Positions 10,201-20,700 of a DNA stretch of 64,000 nt are shown piece after piece. The stretch's first letter is position 1, and each line of letters starts with the position of its first letter. The notes beneath the pieces were generated by a model. The model did no database searches and had not been told where the DNA came from. It worked only from the letters and a program-made list of their open reading frames with translations. This DNA comes from Caenorhabditis remanei. Lineage: Eukaryota > Nematoda > Chromadorea > Rhabditida > Rhabditidae. The stretch covers positions 13,745,717 to 13,809,716 of the forward strand of contig NC_071330.1 of the NCBI RefSeq assembly GCF_010183535.1, written 5' to 3'. The position numbers and the translations under genes were made by a program.

Positions 10201-11656
10201 TCACTCAACATAATACTTCTTCATTTCCCTTTCGACGATATCCATCAACGCAAAATTCTTGGGAAGCGAGTTGACCAGTCCGTTAACCAACGTGATATTC
10301 TTACAGTATGGACACCTGATACCATTTCCTCTCAGGAGACCCTTAGCACACTCCTCGCAGATAGTATGTCCACATTTTGTAAGAATTCTTGGGATTCTGG
10401 AGTCACTGTAGTCGTCGTAGCAGGTATCGCAGTATGGGCTGGAAATAGGGGAGGGTTTGGGGAAATCGGGGACTGGGGTTACTTACATGGTATCCTCCTC
10501 TGCGGAATCTTCTTCTGCAGAATCTGAGTCTTCAGAATCCAAACGCTCGGTGATTAGGGTAACTACTGCTGGCGCTCTTGGCTCTGTTGGCTCTGTTAGC
10601 TCCAATGGCTTTCTTACAGTATCCTCGACTTTTGGCTTCGACACCACCTTCACTTCCTCCAACGGAACTTCTTCTTTCTTTTTATTCTTCCTTTCCTCAT
10701 GCACTCCAATATTTCCCTTTGCATAAATGTAGATATCAATCGAACTGGTAGCGGCGGAAACCGAGAAAACCACCTGCCACATAATCATAACAAAACGGAC
10801 ATAGCCTTCCAGTTCCAAAGCTTTGATTACAGTGTAGTAGAGGAGGAATCCATGAAGAGAAGCGATAATCGAAATGATCGCCCAAAAGTCTGCATCGCAT
10901 TTTGAACAGTCATTGTAGTAAGTGAAATCGAAAACAACAGTGAAGCCAAAGTAGACGGCAAGGATCAATAAGACAAGAACTAGCGGATTGGTCTGAAAGG
11001 TTGATTTATTTATTGATTTTTGATGGGAGATCTTTAAACCATGCCGGGCCGAACCGGGCCGACATGAGCCGGCGCATAACTCGCTTCAAAATAGGCTTTA
11101 TGAACCGAAAAATATACCAAAATGTAGATCTCGACGAGCTCTTTATCCTTGACCGACTACGGAACGGATGGCGGATTGTTAGTGTGCCGCGGGCACCTTT
11201 TCTCGACACGGCCCGGCCCTTATTCAATCAGAGGCATAGAACTCGCCGAGATCTACATTTTGGTATATTTTTCAGTTCATAAAACTCAGTTTTAAGAGAG
11301 TTACGCCCCTCTTGGCCCGGTTTGAAAGTATGCTTCAAACTTACATCTGTAGTGTTCCGTAAGAAAAACGAAACAACCTTTCCAACCATTGAGATCAAAA
11401 AAACCGCTGCGAATCCAATCATCATACAATTCCTGCGTCGTACAAACTGTCCGATTTGTTTCTTCCTTTGCCATTTATTTAGGTTATATGACAAACGAAT
11501 AAAGATGCAGAGGCAAACGAAAAAGAACAAAAGGCAGAACCCAATCGGTATTAATACATTTCCAAGTTCGCCGATATAAACTCCGTATATCGTAAAAAGT
11601 AGTGCAGCAATGAGACAGGCCCAACTGAGTGTGACCGCAACGGGCAGAGTGATCAT
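10201..11656 (-). CDS. Six-transmembrane RING-finger protein (putative E3 ubiquitin ligase)
   Basis: Exons on the minus strand: 11345-11656, 10487-10992 and 10201-10438; all phases agree, giving 351 aa. Six hydrophobic segments (three per exon in exons 1 and 2) are followed by an acidic linker with repeated EEDSAEED and a C-terminal C3HC4 RING from about residue 276 (CDTC, CGHTICEEC, CPYC). The last intron is only 48 bp. An earlier in-frame ATG upstream at 11773 would add 39 residues; I prefer 11656 because the paralogues also start just before the first membrane segment. The linker, RING and 3' UTR are nearly identical to the inverted gene at 5142, while the N-terminal halves differ, which points to recent gene conversion or a partial inverted duplication. 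Confidence 0.85.
11037..11335. repeat. Palindrome with GGGCCGG ends in intron 1
   Basis: It begins atgccgggccgaaccgggcc and ends cttggcccgg. The inner block aaatataccaaaatgtagat is repeated inverted at about 11254-11275. Relatives are at 35390-36148 and 47262-47586. Confidence 0.8.
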
Positions 11657-11916
11657 TTCTGCGAAAGGACTGGATAGAACAGCTAGTCGAATGAGCGGTG
11701 AGAAGGAAGAAGGGAAGAATAAGAGGTATGGCGAAGACCAGACGGTCTGTGGGGTGGTAAGGGGGCGGAGCAAAAAAAATGGCGGGAGATAGGAAGATGT
11801 GCACTGGGAAGAAAAGGGATAGGAGGAGGACGGTATTGGGTTGGAAGACTCAAAAATGGATTAAAAAGGACCGACAAACGCAGATAAGATATTGGTGTAA
11901 TTTTGAATATTTTGTA
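11657..11916. promoter_or_regulatory. Putative promoter region of the 10201-11656 gene
   Basis: On the minus strand this is pyrimidine-rich (TTCTTCCTTCTCACC and similar). No TATA box or defined site is clear. Confidence 0.3.
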
Positions 11917-12262
11917 TCAGGCTATCAGGCTATCAGGCTATCAGACTATCAGGCTATCAGGCTATCAGGCTATCAGACTATCAGGCTATCAGGCTATCAG
12001 ACTATCAGGCTATCAGACTATCAGGCTATCAGGCTATCAGGCTATCAGGCTATCAGGCTATCAGGCTATCAGGCTATCAGGCTATCAGGCTATCAGACTA
12101 TCAGGCTATCAGGCTATCAGGCTATCAGACTATCAGGCTATCAGGCTATCAGACTATCAGGCTATCAGACTATCAGGCTATCAGGCTATCAGGCTATCAG
12201 GCTATCAGGCTATCAGGCTATCAGGCTATCAGGCTATCAGACTATCAGGCTATCAGGCTCCC
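11917..12262 (+). repeat. GGCTATCA 8-bp satellite, about 43 copies
   Basis: Uninterrupted 8-mers GGCTATCA, with GACTATCA variants scattered in. Because 8 is not a multiple of 3, every frame is open and translates to the same repeating octapeptide; the long ORFs here are artefacts. The array lies just beyond the 3' end of the next gene. Confidence 0.97.
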
Positions 12263-12411
12263 TGGCTCCATCAACAACAATGGTACCAAAGATTTAAGCA
12301 ATCAACAACTTCAATTCAATTTTTATTCAGTTTTTGTATTTTTATAAAATAGTAAATAAGAAGATTCACAATTCAAAATTCCACACACACACATTTATCA
12401 TAACTTCCGAT

Positions 12412-13822
12412 TCAGTCCTCCTCACACACATCAGTCTCGATATACTCTTCCGGTGCACTCGGCGCTGCATCTCTCCACTCCATCGCCTCCAACGTCTCGT
12501 AGTTCTTTGGCAGCGAGTTGGCAGCACCTGAAAGTCTCAAATCCCTTTCATAATCCGAAATTTTTGACTTTGACCTACCATTGACTACAGTAACCTTCTG
12601 GCAGAACGGACAGAAGACGTGTTGTCCGTTGTGTGATTTCAGGAGGATGTCGACGCACTTCTCGCATACGGTATGTCCACATTCTTTGAGGATTCGTGGG
12701 ATATGGGTGGTAGTGGAGTAGGTGATGAAACAGAGTTTGCAATCGAGTCTGGAATTTTTGATTGGGTATCAGGCTATCAGGTTTCTAGGCTCCAAGGCTA
12801 TCAGGCTATCAGGCTATCAGGCTATCAGGCTATCAGGCTATCAGGCTATCAGGCTATCAGGCTATCAGGCTATCAGGCTATCAGGCTATTAGGCTATCAG
12901 ACTATCAGGCTATCAGGCTATCAGGCTATCAGGCTATCAGGCTATTAGGCTATCAGACTATCAGGCTATCAGGCTATCAGGCTATCAGGCTCCCAAGCTC
13001 CCTGGCTCCCCCAACTTACCTCAATGGCTCCTTCTCCAACACTTTTGGCGTCTTCTCTTCATCCGACTCCTCCTGCTCCTTCAAAACCAGCGCCCCACCT
13101 CCCAGAACTCCCAGAAACTCGCGAATCCCAACCCAACACATCACAAAGTATCCCAAGTGATAACCAGCGATCACCCATAGGTGTAGTCCAACAATGAACT
13201 GCGAGGTGACGACTAGAATCACAATGAGACCGAAAAAGTTGATGAAATGGGCGATTTTGTGGAGGACACTGTTGATTCGGTTACAGTATCTTTGGGAAGT
13301 GAGAGAGAAGAGGAAATAGAAGATGAAGGAGGTTATAAGGGAGACAACGGTTAGGTAGTAGTGGATCTGAAAATGTTGAGAGTTACACTGACCAAAATAG
13401 TTACACTGACCAAAATAGTTACACTGACCAAAATAGTTACACTGACCAAAATAGTTACACTGACCAAAACCTACTTACAGTAATCAAAATTTTATACTTA
13501 CATGAAAAACGTAATCTCCTTTGACTTCCAAAAAATAAACCAAAATTCTTGGGACAACACCACACAATGCGATTCCACCGTAGCCAATCATTCTATCAAT
13601 TTTACATCTTTTGAGTAGACAGGTCTCTTTATTGGATCTGACCACCAGCCACTTCACTAATCCGATAATTAGTGCCAGCAGGAGACTTGTGGCAACGATG
13701 GCTCCTCCAGTAATCCAATTTGAATTTTCATTTGGGTTACTGTAGAGGTGCTTCAAGCCTGCACCGATGAAGGCACCCGTAAGTGGGAGATGGGCGAGAA
13801 ATAGGATTTCCGGCCAGATCAT
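12412..13822 (-). CDS. Six-transmembrane RING-finger protein (putative E3 ubiquitin ligase)
   Basis: Exons on the minus strand: 13502-13822, 13020-13366, 12579-12748 and 12412-12527. The phases (0, 2, 1) are consistent and give 317 aa. Exons 1 and 2 each supply three hydrophobic segments. Exon 2 ends in an acidic linker (EQEESDEEKTP). The RING (CKLC, CGHTVCEKC, CPFC) starts at about residue 226. An extra intron after the RING separates an acidic tail ending in two aspartate-glutamate-rich stretches. The start at 13822 is the ATG before the first membrane segment. It is a diverged relative of the genes at 1430 and 10201. The intron before the RING holds the GGCTATCA satellite, and the first intron has an 18-bp repeat. 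Confidence 0.85.
12764..13000 (+). repeat. GGCTATCA 8-bp satellite inside the intron before the RING exon
   Basis: About 27 units of the same 8-mer as at 11917-12262, with a few ATTAGGCT and GACTATCA variants. It occupies almost the whole 271 bp intron 12749-13019, close to the acceptor of the RING exon. Confidence 0.95.
13383..13466 (+). repeat. 18-bp tandem repeat GTTACACTGACCAAAATA
   Basis: About five near-perfect copies of an 18-mer in intron 1 of the gene. The core TTACACTGAC is the complement of the GTCAGTGTAA motif seen at 2983 and 9605. Confidence 0.95.
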
Positions 13823-14159
13823 CGTTATGGGTCAATAGTCAGAAATTTTTGGGAGAATAAGAATAGAGGAGAGTCTGGCGAGTTATGGCACAAAAATTTT
13901 TGGGAGAATAAAGAATAGAGGAGAGTAAATATAGGGCTGTGGAGTGATGAACGGTTGCCCAGACAATGATGAGAATTATGACGTGGCAGATGGTATGGGA
14001 GAGGCGGTCTATACAGTATGTACTGTGTAATAAGGGACAGCTGGTGAAGAGATGGAGATAAGACTAACAATGGTGGGAGAATTGCAAAAAAACGTCCTAA
14101 AATTGAGTTATCCGTGAAACAAAATATAGGATGGTAATCTGCGAAAAAAGAAAAAGAAA
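13823..14159. other. Upstream region of the 12412-13822 gene
   Basis: It contains a ~50-base direct repeat (tttttgggagaataa at about 13847 and 13898). No gene or clear core promoter is visible. Confidence 0.4.
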
Positions 14160-14420
14160 ATGGGAGCAGAAGGGATTGAACCTGGGAGTGATTGAGTGGC
14201 AGTCTAGGTTGTTACCGGTAGCGCCATAGTTGTTAGGATCGGCGGCGGGGGGCAGAGGAGGCTATGAGAAAAAGGGAAGCAGCCGACTTTTGTACGCCCT
14301 GCTCTCCACCCTTTCTAGTTACTTGTTTGATGTAAATGGTTGCATTTTTGGCTATAGTTCAAAGACTCTCTGGTTCGACCCCCGCTGGTGGTTTTTGTTT
14401 TTTGCTTTTATGAAATTGTG
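14160..14420 (-). repeat. Double tRNA-like repeat, copy 1 (inverted)
   Basis: One module, read on the minus strand, has TGGCGCTACCGG (box A-like) and GGTTCAATCCC (box B-like) at about 14170-14230. The other, read on the plus strand, ends at about 14382 with GGTTCGACCCCCGCTGG followed by T-rich sequence. The orientation is opposite to the copies at 15465, 16380 and 17316. Probably a Pol III-derived mobile repeat; not a functional tRNA, as I see no proper acceptor or anticodon stems. Confidence 0.65.
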
Positions 14421-14565
14421 TTTTCTTTGGTTTTTAGGGGTTTTGCTCCAATAAAACAGTTGTCACCTGTTATAGGGTGCATTTTCTCCACCATCTGCTG
14501 CCCTCCTCGAGACCATCCACTATTATTTACCCTCCACAGCACACAGCGGCAGAAATCAATAAGTA

Positions 14566-15400
14566 ATGTTCGCGTGGTTTTCAAGTTTAATCTACAAGCT
14601 ATTACTGTATTCACTACTTCTAGTCTTGAGCTACCTTATCCCAGCGCTAGAGGATTTTCTGGGCAATCGACGGTTTTCGAAACAAACTGCGAGGAGAAGG
14701 TAAATTTCAACAATTTTTTTCATAAATTTCAGCAAAAATTCAAAATTTTCTCGCTTCCAGACCCCTTCAACCCCCTGAATGTGAGATTTGTCTACTCGAA
14801 TACAGTGATACCGTGACACCCCGAGTCCTATCTTGCGGTCACTCAATATGCTATGATTGTATGTTCCAAATGGTAATAATATGCACGATTTCTTGTCCAT
14901 TCTGCCGGAAAACCACCTGGACAATGGGAAAGTTCAAATGGTTCTCTAATTTTACGAAGAATTGTTCGGTGGTGGATATCTTGGAGAATACGGAGGCTAC
15001 AGATGATGAAAGTGTTCCAGAGCAAGTGGAGATCTTTGTACAAAATAATTTTGAACCCCGTCAGACCACCCCGCCAGACCTTATAACTCTGGTAATGGCT
15101 ATTTGGAACACTATCCTCCTCACCAAATGTTTGACCTCAATTTCCAAAATCTGGCTTCAAAAAGACTACAATCAACTCTACGACGCTCGTGGCTCCCAAT
15201 GCGGATTCTGTCTCATCGACTATTCAGAATCTCCTGAATCCCGTAACCCAAGAATCCTGACAAGGTGTGGACATAGTCTATGTGGTAATTGTGTTCAGAA
15301 GCATATGGGTTTCTACTATCATTACATTTTTTGCCCATTTTGTGATACTGTTTCGATAGAGATTCCAAAGAATTATTTGTTGTTGGAAATGATTAAGTGA
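14566..15400 (+). CDS. Membrane protein with two RING fingers
   Basis: Exons 14566-14699 and 14761-15400 (phase 2) give 257 aa. There is a hydrophobic N-terminal segment (about residues 4-30), a first C3HC4 RING at residues 52-93 (CEIC, CGHSICYDC, CPFC), a hydrophobic middle stretch (about 148-172) and a second RING at 192-239 (CGFC, CGHSLCGNC, CPFC). The start ATG at 14566 follows an in-frame TAA. It is related to the six-membrane-segment RING genes upstream, but the first membrane block is shortened and the RING is doubled. A role as a membrane-bound ubiquitin ligase is inferred. The 3' end, starting atgaatttttaaactcgaat, recurs after the mini-genes at 16.3 and 17.2 kb, which marks them as tandem duplicates. 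Confidence 0.75.
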
Positions 15401-15464
15401 ATGAATTTTTAAACTCGAATTTATTTCGAAAGCACCCCAGATTGCGCAAAATCAACAATATAGA

Positions 15465-15745
15465 ATGCAAAAAACAAAAACCAACAGCGGGGGTCAAACC
15501 ATAGAGTGTTTGAACGACAGCCAAAACTGTAACTCTCTACACCGAGTCGTACACTGAAGGAAGCTGTCGGCAGGGCGTATAAATACCGGCCGCACATCTT
15601 TGTCTACCGCGCCACCACTCCCTCGCGTTCTGTACACCCTTCGCTGCCGCCCTTGCCTCTCGCCCCTTTGGCGCAACCGGTAACGAGTCTGCTCGTCAGC
15701 CAAACACTTTTAGGTTCAATTCTTTCCGGGTCTTATTTTTTTTTT
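15465..15745 (+). repeat. Double tRNA-like repeat, copy 2
   Basis: The left module, read on the minus strand, has GGTTTGACCCCCGCTG at about 15485-15505 and a box A-like gtgtagagagttac. The right module, on the plus strand, has TTTGGCGCAACCGGTAAC at about 15665 and AGGTTCAATTC at about 15712, followed by a run of more than ten T, as in a Pol III terminator. Confidence 0.65.
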
Positions 15746-15951
15746 TTTTGTAAACCACCCCACCAAATCTTTTTCACCCACCGGGCTCATTAACCCCTTT
15801 TCCTCAACGTAAGATCCCCTCCATTCCTCCGAAGACTATTTACACAGCCCGGGACCATAGTGTGTGTCCGAAAATCAATTTATGAGGGGTCATCTGGCCA
15901 ACAGACGCACGACGGCCTACAGTCTCTTTCCCCCTCTCACCAACACAAAAA

Positions 15952-16241
15952 ATGTGGCTAGTCGATAATTGGCACATTATTCTATTCTGGTGTATTTTCG
16001 ACCGACTTTTCCCTAATGTCTTTCGTTATTTCGACCCATATTTCATCGCACTTTACAACTGGATTAGCGACAAAGTCGAGAGATTTCTTCAAAAGTAAGT
16101 TCTATTTTTTGGACTTTTTTAAAAATAAGTTCTCACATGAAAAAATGTTGCAGAGATCTTCTATGTGAAGTGTGCAACAAGATAGAGGACGAATGTGATC
16201 ACGAGGCGGATGGAATTATCGAGAATGAGATTAATACTTGA
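15952..16241 (+). CDS. Mini-gene: membrane segment plus a partial zinc-binding motif
   Basis: Exons 15952-16094 and 16154-16241 (phase 2) give 76 aa. The N-terminal part is hydrophobic and aromatic (IILFWCIF), and exon 2 contains CEVC plus later C and H residues but no second half of a RING. The exon-intron layout copies the RING gene at 14566: one membrane exon, a short intron of about 60 bp, then CxxC. About 45 bases after the stop, the sequence aaaatgattaagtaaatg resembles the last codons and stop of that gene, so the rest of the RING region has been deleted. It may still make a short membrane peptide or be a decaying copy. Confidence 0.5.
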
Positions 16242-16379
16242 TTTTTGACATTTGATATATAATTCCGTATAAACCTGTAAAAAAATGATTAAGTAAATGA
16301 ATTTTTGAACTCGAATTTATTTTTATACCGGAAGAAAACACCCCAGACCGCGCAAATACCAACCAAAATCAAAAATTAA

Positions 16380-16640
16380 GAATGCAAAAAACAAAAACCA
16401 ACAGCGGGGGTCGAACCAGAGAGTCTTTGAACGATAGCCAAAACTGTAACCCTCTACACCAAATAAGGCACTGCAGAGATATGACAGCAGGGCATACAAA
16501 AGTCGGCAGCTTTCCTCAAGCTTCACGCCCACCGCTGCCGCCGCCGATCCCAACAATAGACAACCATGGCGCAACCGGTAACAACCTAGACTGCCACTCA
16601 AACACTCCCAGGTTCAATTCCTTCTGCGCCTATTTTCTTT
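16380..16640 (+). repeat. Double tRNA-like repeat, copy 3
   Basis: The left module, minus strand, carries GGTTCGACCCCCGCTG (complement at about 16403-16418). The right module has ATGGCGCAACCGGTAAC at about 16564 and AGGTTCAATTCC at about 16610. The body between is closely related to copy 1, which is inverted. Confidence 0.65.
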
Positions 16641-16799
16641 TACTTTTTTCGCAGATCTCCCCCGTATATTTTGTTTCACGGGTAATTCGATTTTAAGCAG
16701 TTTTTTGCAATTTTTGGCCCGCGAAAACTGCAATTTTCTTCTATTTTCTTAATACTCTCTTTTCCCTCCTAAACCCCCACTAAGATGACGAGTAGTTAC

Positions 16800-16915
16800 A
16801 CGTCAGCATTAGTCCTCCTCTTTCTCCCTCCACTCAGATGTCTATTTATCTTCTCTCTCACTCTCTCCCCCTCTCTCTCTTCTCTTATTTCTTCTTATTC
16901 AAATAATTTTCCCCT
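16800..16915 (+). promoter_or_regulatory. CT-rich tract before the 16922 mini-gene
   Basis: Long pyrimidine run (ctctctcactctctccccct) ending a few bases before the ATG. It could be promoter or 5' UTR sequence; nothing more specific is visible. Confidence 0.3.
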
Positions 16916-16921
16916 ACTATT

Positions 16922-17168
16922 ATGGCTGAAGACTTTTTGACTGAACTTTTAAAAAGATTTGTAGAATTTGTTGTTGACGCATTTCTCGGTCCCCTTATTT
17001 TCATGATAATCGGTGGTATTTTTGATATTCTCACTGATATTTTCTTCTGGTTCTATGATTTATTTACATTGTGGAGTAAGTTATTATTTTTTGAAAGTAT
17101 ATATTTAGAATTCATTATTTACAGGGATACCAACGTTTGCAGTGAGAAGGAGTTACCGCAGTTGGTAA
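16922..17168 (+). CDS. Mini-gene: small predicted membrane protein, no RING left
   Basis: Exons 16922-17075 and 17125-17168 (phase 1, donor AGTAAGTT, acceptor TTTACAG) give 65 aa. The protein is mostly hydrophobic: two segments (about residues 16-35 and 36-52) and a short basic tail (VRRSYRSW). Reading through the intron would instead end at 17185. It sits about 0.95 kb downstream of the previous mini-gene and is followed by the same 3' flank (tgaatttttgaactcgaatt) and the same repeat. It therefore looks like the most reduced member of the tandem series 14566, 15952, 16922. Function is unknown. Confidence 0.45.
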
Positions 17169-17315
17169 TAACTGGATTATTTTAGTTTATAGTTTATCTC
17201 TAATTTTTTTTGGAGAAAAAAGAATATGTATATATGAATTTTTGAACTCGAATTTGTCATAAAACAGGAAAAACCATCCTAGACTGCACAAAAACCAATC
17301 ACAATCCAAAATTGA

Positions 17316-17610
17316 GAATGTAAAAAACAAAAACCAGCAGTGGGGTCGAACCAAAGACTGTTTGAACCATAGCCAAAAATCTTGTCCACTGCGCCATTCA
17401 CCCAGTTATGAAACGTGGGACTTCATGACCTACAGAAATCGACCATTATTTTTTTCGACACGCCGCCACTCTCCCCGCCCTGTCTACGCCCTTCCCTCTT
17501 GCAACCCATTCTCACATCCGTGGCGCAGTCGGGAACGAGTCTGATCGCCACCCGAACACTTTTTGGTTCAATTCTTTCTCCTCGGAATTTTCTTTTGCAT
17601 CTTTTATAGA
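17316..17610 (+). repeat. Double tRNA-like repeat, copy 4
   Basis: The left module, minus strand, has GGTTCGACCCCACTGC (complement at about 17338-17353). The right module has GTGGCGCAGTCGGGAACGAG at about 17520 and TGGTTCAATTC at about 17566. It is more diverged than copies 2 and 3. Confidence 0.6.
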
Positions 17611-17785
17611 GTGTCTCCATGTGTTTTGTTTTCAGAAAAGATTGATTTTTACCAGTTTTCTTGTGTACAAATTACTAAATTTATTGCTCTGACAAAAAAA
17701 GAAATTATTACTGCATGGTTATTGAAAATTCCGAAAATATCACAAAAATTATTTTAAAAAATAGAATAGTGATCCTATAAAACAA

Positions 17786-20700
17786 TCAATACAAAACGAA
17801 CGGTGGCCGACTCTTCAACGTCTCCCGAATCTTCTGATCCTCACTTTTCGAGCGCCGTTTCATTGGCGGGGAGTAGTATCGACGGATGGGATACTGAAAA
17901 AAATAGTTTTCCAAGTTTCCGGTGTCTGAAAGAAAAGAAGGGAAAGGGTGGGTGTTAGTATTGAGCACAGAAAATCAGCCAAAACGGTTAGAAAGTGTAA
18001 AAAACACAAAAAATTTTTTAATTCAAAACATCATAACTTTCTGAATTTTTATTCAAACTTTTAGAAAGGTCTATATACGGAATCAGCGTGACGAGAGCTT
18101 TCAGAAAAGTATAATCAAGCCTAGGTTTGCTTGGAGTTGGGTCCCACCGCGAAAACTACAGTAATCCACTCCAGGGTTATTTAGTTTTCGTGGTGGGACC
18201 CAACTGGAAGCAAACCAAGACATGATTATACTTTTCTGAAAGCTCTCTACACAGGGATTGCGAAAATGTAAAAATTTTCTCGTTTAGACAAAATCTGATG
18301 ACATTTTCGAAATTTTTCGAAAATCCGTAACTTTTTGAGTTTCCAACTAATTTTGCTGATTTTCCGCTCAAAAAATATCAAATCATGCAATAATCGGTTG
18401 AAAACTTGAAAAAATACAGGTTTTCGAAAAATTCGAAAATTGCATTTTGACATTTTCTACCGTAACTTAGCGAGTTTTTGTTTAAATTATCTGAAATTTA
18501 TATTTTCAGATTCAGCTCATCAAGACGGTTCAGAAAAGCATAAACACGCTCATTTTCGAGCAGATTGCGTCCCACCACGAAAACTACAGTAATCCAAGTA
18601 GGGGTATACTGTAGTTTTCGTCGCGGGACCCAACCATTACCAAATACGGGCTTGTATATACTTTTCTGAAAGCTCTCAGCCCGAAGATTCCAAAAATAAT
18701 AAAATTTTCTAGTTTGTACAAAATCTGAATGAGTTACGATTTATTGACATTTTCGAATTTTTTCGAAAATCTGTAACTTTTCGAGTTTCCAACCGATTTT
18801 GCTGATTTTCGGCTCAAAAAATAGGAAATCATGCGTGCAATCTACAAAAAAATGTCTATCTAACCTGATAAGTGATATGGGGTTTACCATTTGCCGTGTT
18901 CATATGAGACTTCAGATGACTCGATATCGGGTCGTCGGCTCGGTGAATCTCATGAATCACATCTCCGTTTCCAATGGGTTCTGGAACATTTTCAACAACG
19001 TTTTCAGGGGCTTCTGGAACTTTCTCCGAGTTCTCGCTGGCGGGGACTTCTGAATCCTGAACGACGACTTCTGAATCCTTGACGTCATCTAAGGATTCAG
19101 AATGCAGCGAATCCTGAGGAGTCAATTCTTGAGGTGTCGCCGCCGACGGTATGTAGAGTACTGTAGTTTTGTCGTCTTCGCTTTCACTGACGTCATCGAT
19201 GCCTTCAGATTCCTCAGGCTCGACGTCTTCAGATTCTTCAGAATCCTCCTGATCATCTGAATTTGAATTCAGTGACTCCACGTCATCTGCATCTGGAATC
19301 AAATCCGGTGACGACGCCGCCGATTGTTCTGGATTTCCGGGTTGCTCCGGCATGATTAAAGTGAACGGCAAGTCGGCGCCAGACGCGATATTTTTGGGCG
19401 TCGGGTATTCTGGAGTCGCTGGACGGCTTCTGGATTCTGGAGCGGATTCTGGAGCGGATTCTTCAGAATCCCTTGGCGTGACGACTTCTGGAGTCGTCGG
19501 ATCCTCCTCTGACGTCTCCAGATTCAGATGAGGAACGTCTTCTGGTGGCGGAGCACTTGGAGCAGTCACCTCGAAATCTGGGAGCTCATAAGCTAGTGGG
19601 GGCTGAGCAGGTTTTGAGCAAATCGGAGATTCTGCAGGAATTTCAAAACTTTGGGATTCTGGAGTGACGACGTCTTCAGAAGTCTCTCCAGAAGTCTCTT
19701 CAGAAGGCATCACTTCTGCTTCCACTGGCACCACCTCCTGAATTTTTACGTCTTCTGAATTTAGAATATCCTCCACCGTGATCGTCGGTGGAACGGAGCG
19801 CTTCCGACGACTCTCGGATTTTTCAAAGTCGTATGAGACTAGAAGACGTTGAGATTCTTGAATGAGCTTCTGAAATAGCAAAGTTATATTTTTTCTACAA
19901 TCTAAATAAAATTCCCTATTTTTTGAGCGCAAAATCATAGAAATCGGTTGGAAATTTGAGAAGTTACAGATTTTCGAAAATTTTCGAAATTCAAGATTTC
20001 ACTTTAACCTCACATATCTCCTTCAGTTCTAGTCAAAACTCTGTTATTTTATGATTTTCAGAATCAGCATAAAAAGAGCTTTCAGAAAAGTATAATCATG
20101 ACAATATTCTGAAATTTTTGATTTTTGGGTCAGGATCTGGTAAAACTACCGTAACTCGGTTAAATGTGATCCGATTTTTGTGAAATTAAGTTTTTCGGAA
20201 TCAGCAAGTTAAGAGGCTTCAAAAAAGTATAATCATGCCTAGGTTTGGAACAACGTTGGGTCCCACCACGAAAACTACAGTATACCCCTACTTGGATTAC
20301 TGTAGTTTTCGTGGTGGGACCCAACTTGCACCGAATATAAACATTATTATACTTTTTTGAACCGTCTCAATGTGCTGAATTAGAAAATAGAAATTTCAGA
20401 TCAATTAAACAAAAACTCGCAGAATTACGATAGAAAATGTCAAAATTTAATTTTCGTAATATTTCGAAAATCTGTAGCTTTTCGAGTTTTTTACCGATTT
20501 TTGAGATTTTTAGCTTAAAATACTTAGCACATTCTTAACTCTTCATGAAAAATGAAAAATACATCAGGTGGCCGAGTTTCAGAGTTTTCTAGGCCACCAT
20601 TCCTAAAATTTCTCAAAATGTTTGAAAACTCATATCTCAGCAAGTTTTCAACCGATTTTGTTGATCTTTAGCTCAAAAAATTGAAAATTAAATGAATTTT

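Noticed and set aside
11779..12352. Long ORFs with a repeating octapeptide
   Set aside because: They are produced by an 8-bp satellite that is open in every frame; no start, splice or composition signal supports a protein.
18856..19082. Plus-strand ORFs opposite the acidic exon of the FHA gene
   Set aside because: Antisense shadows of a well-supported 1005-bp exon.
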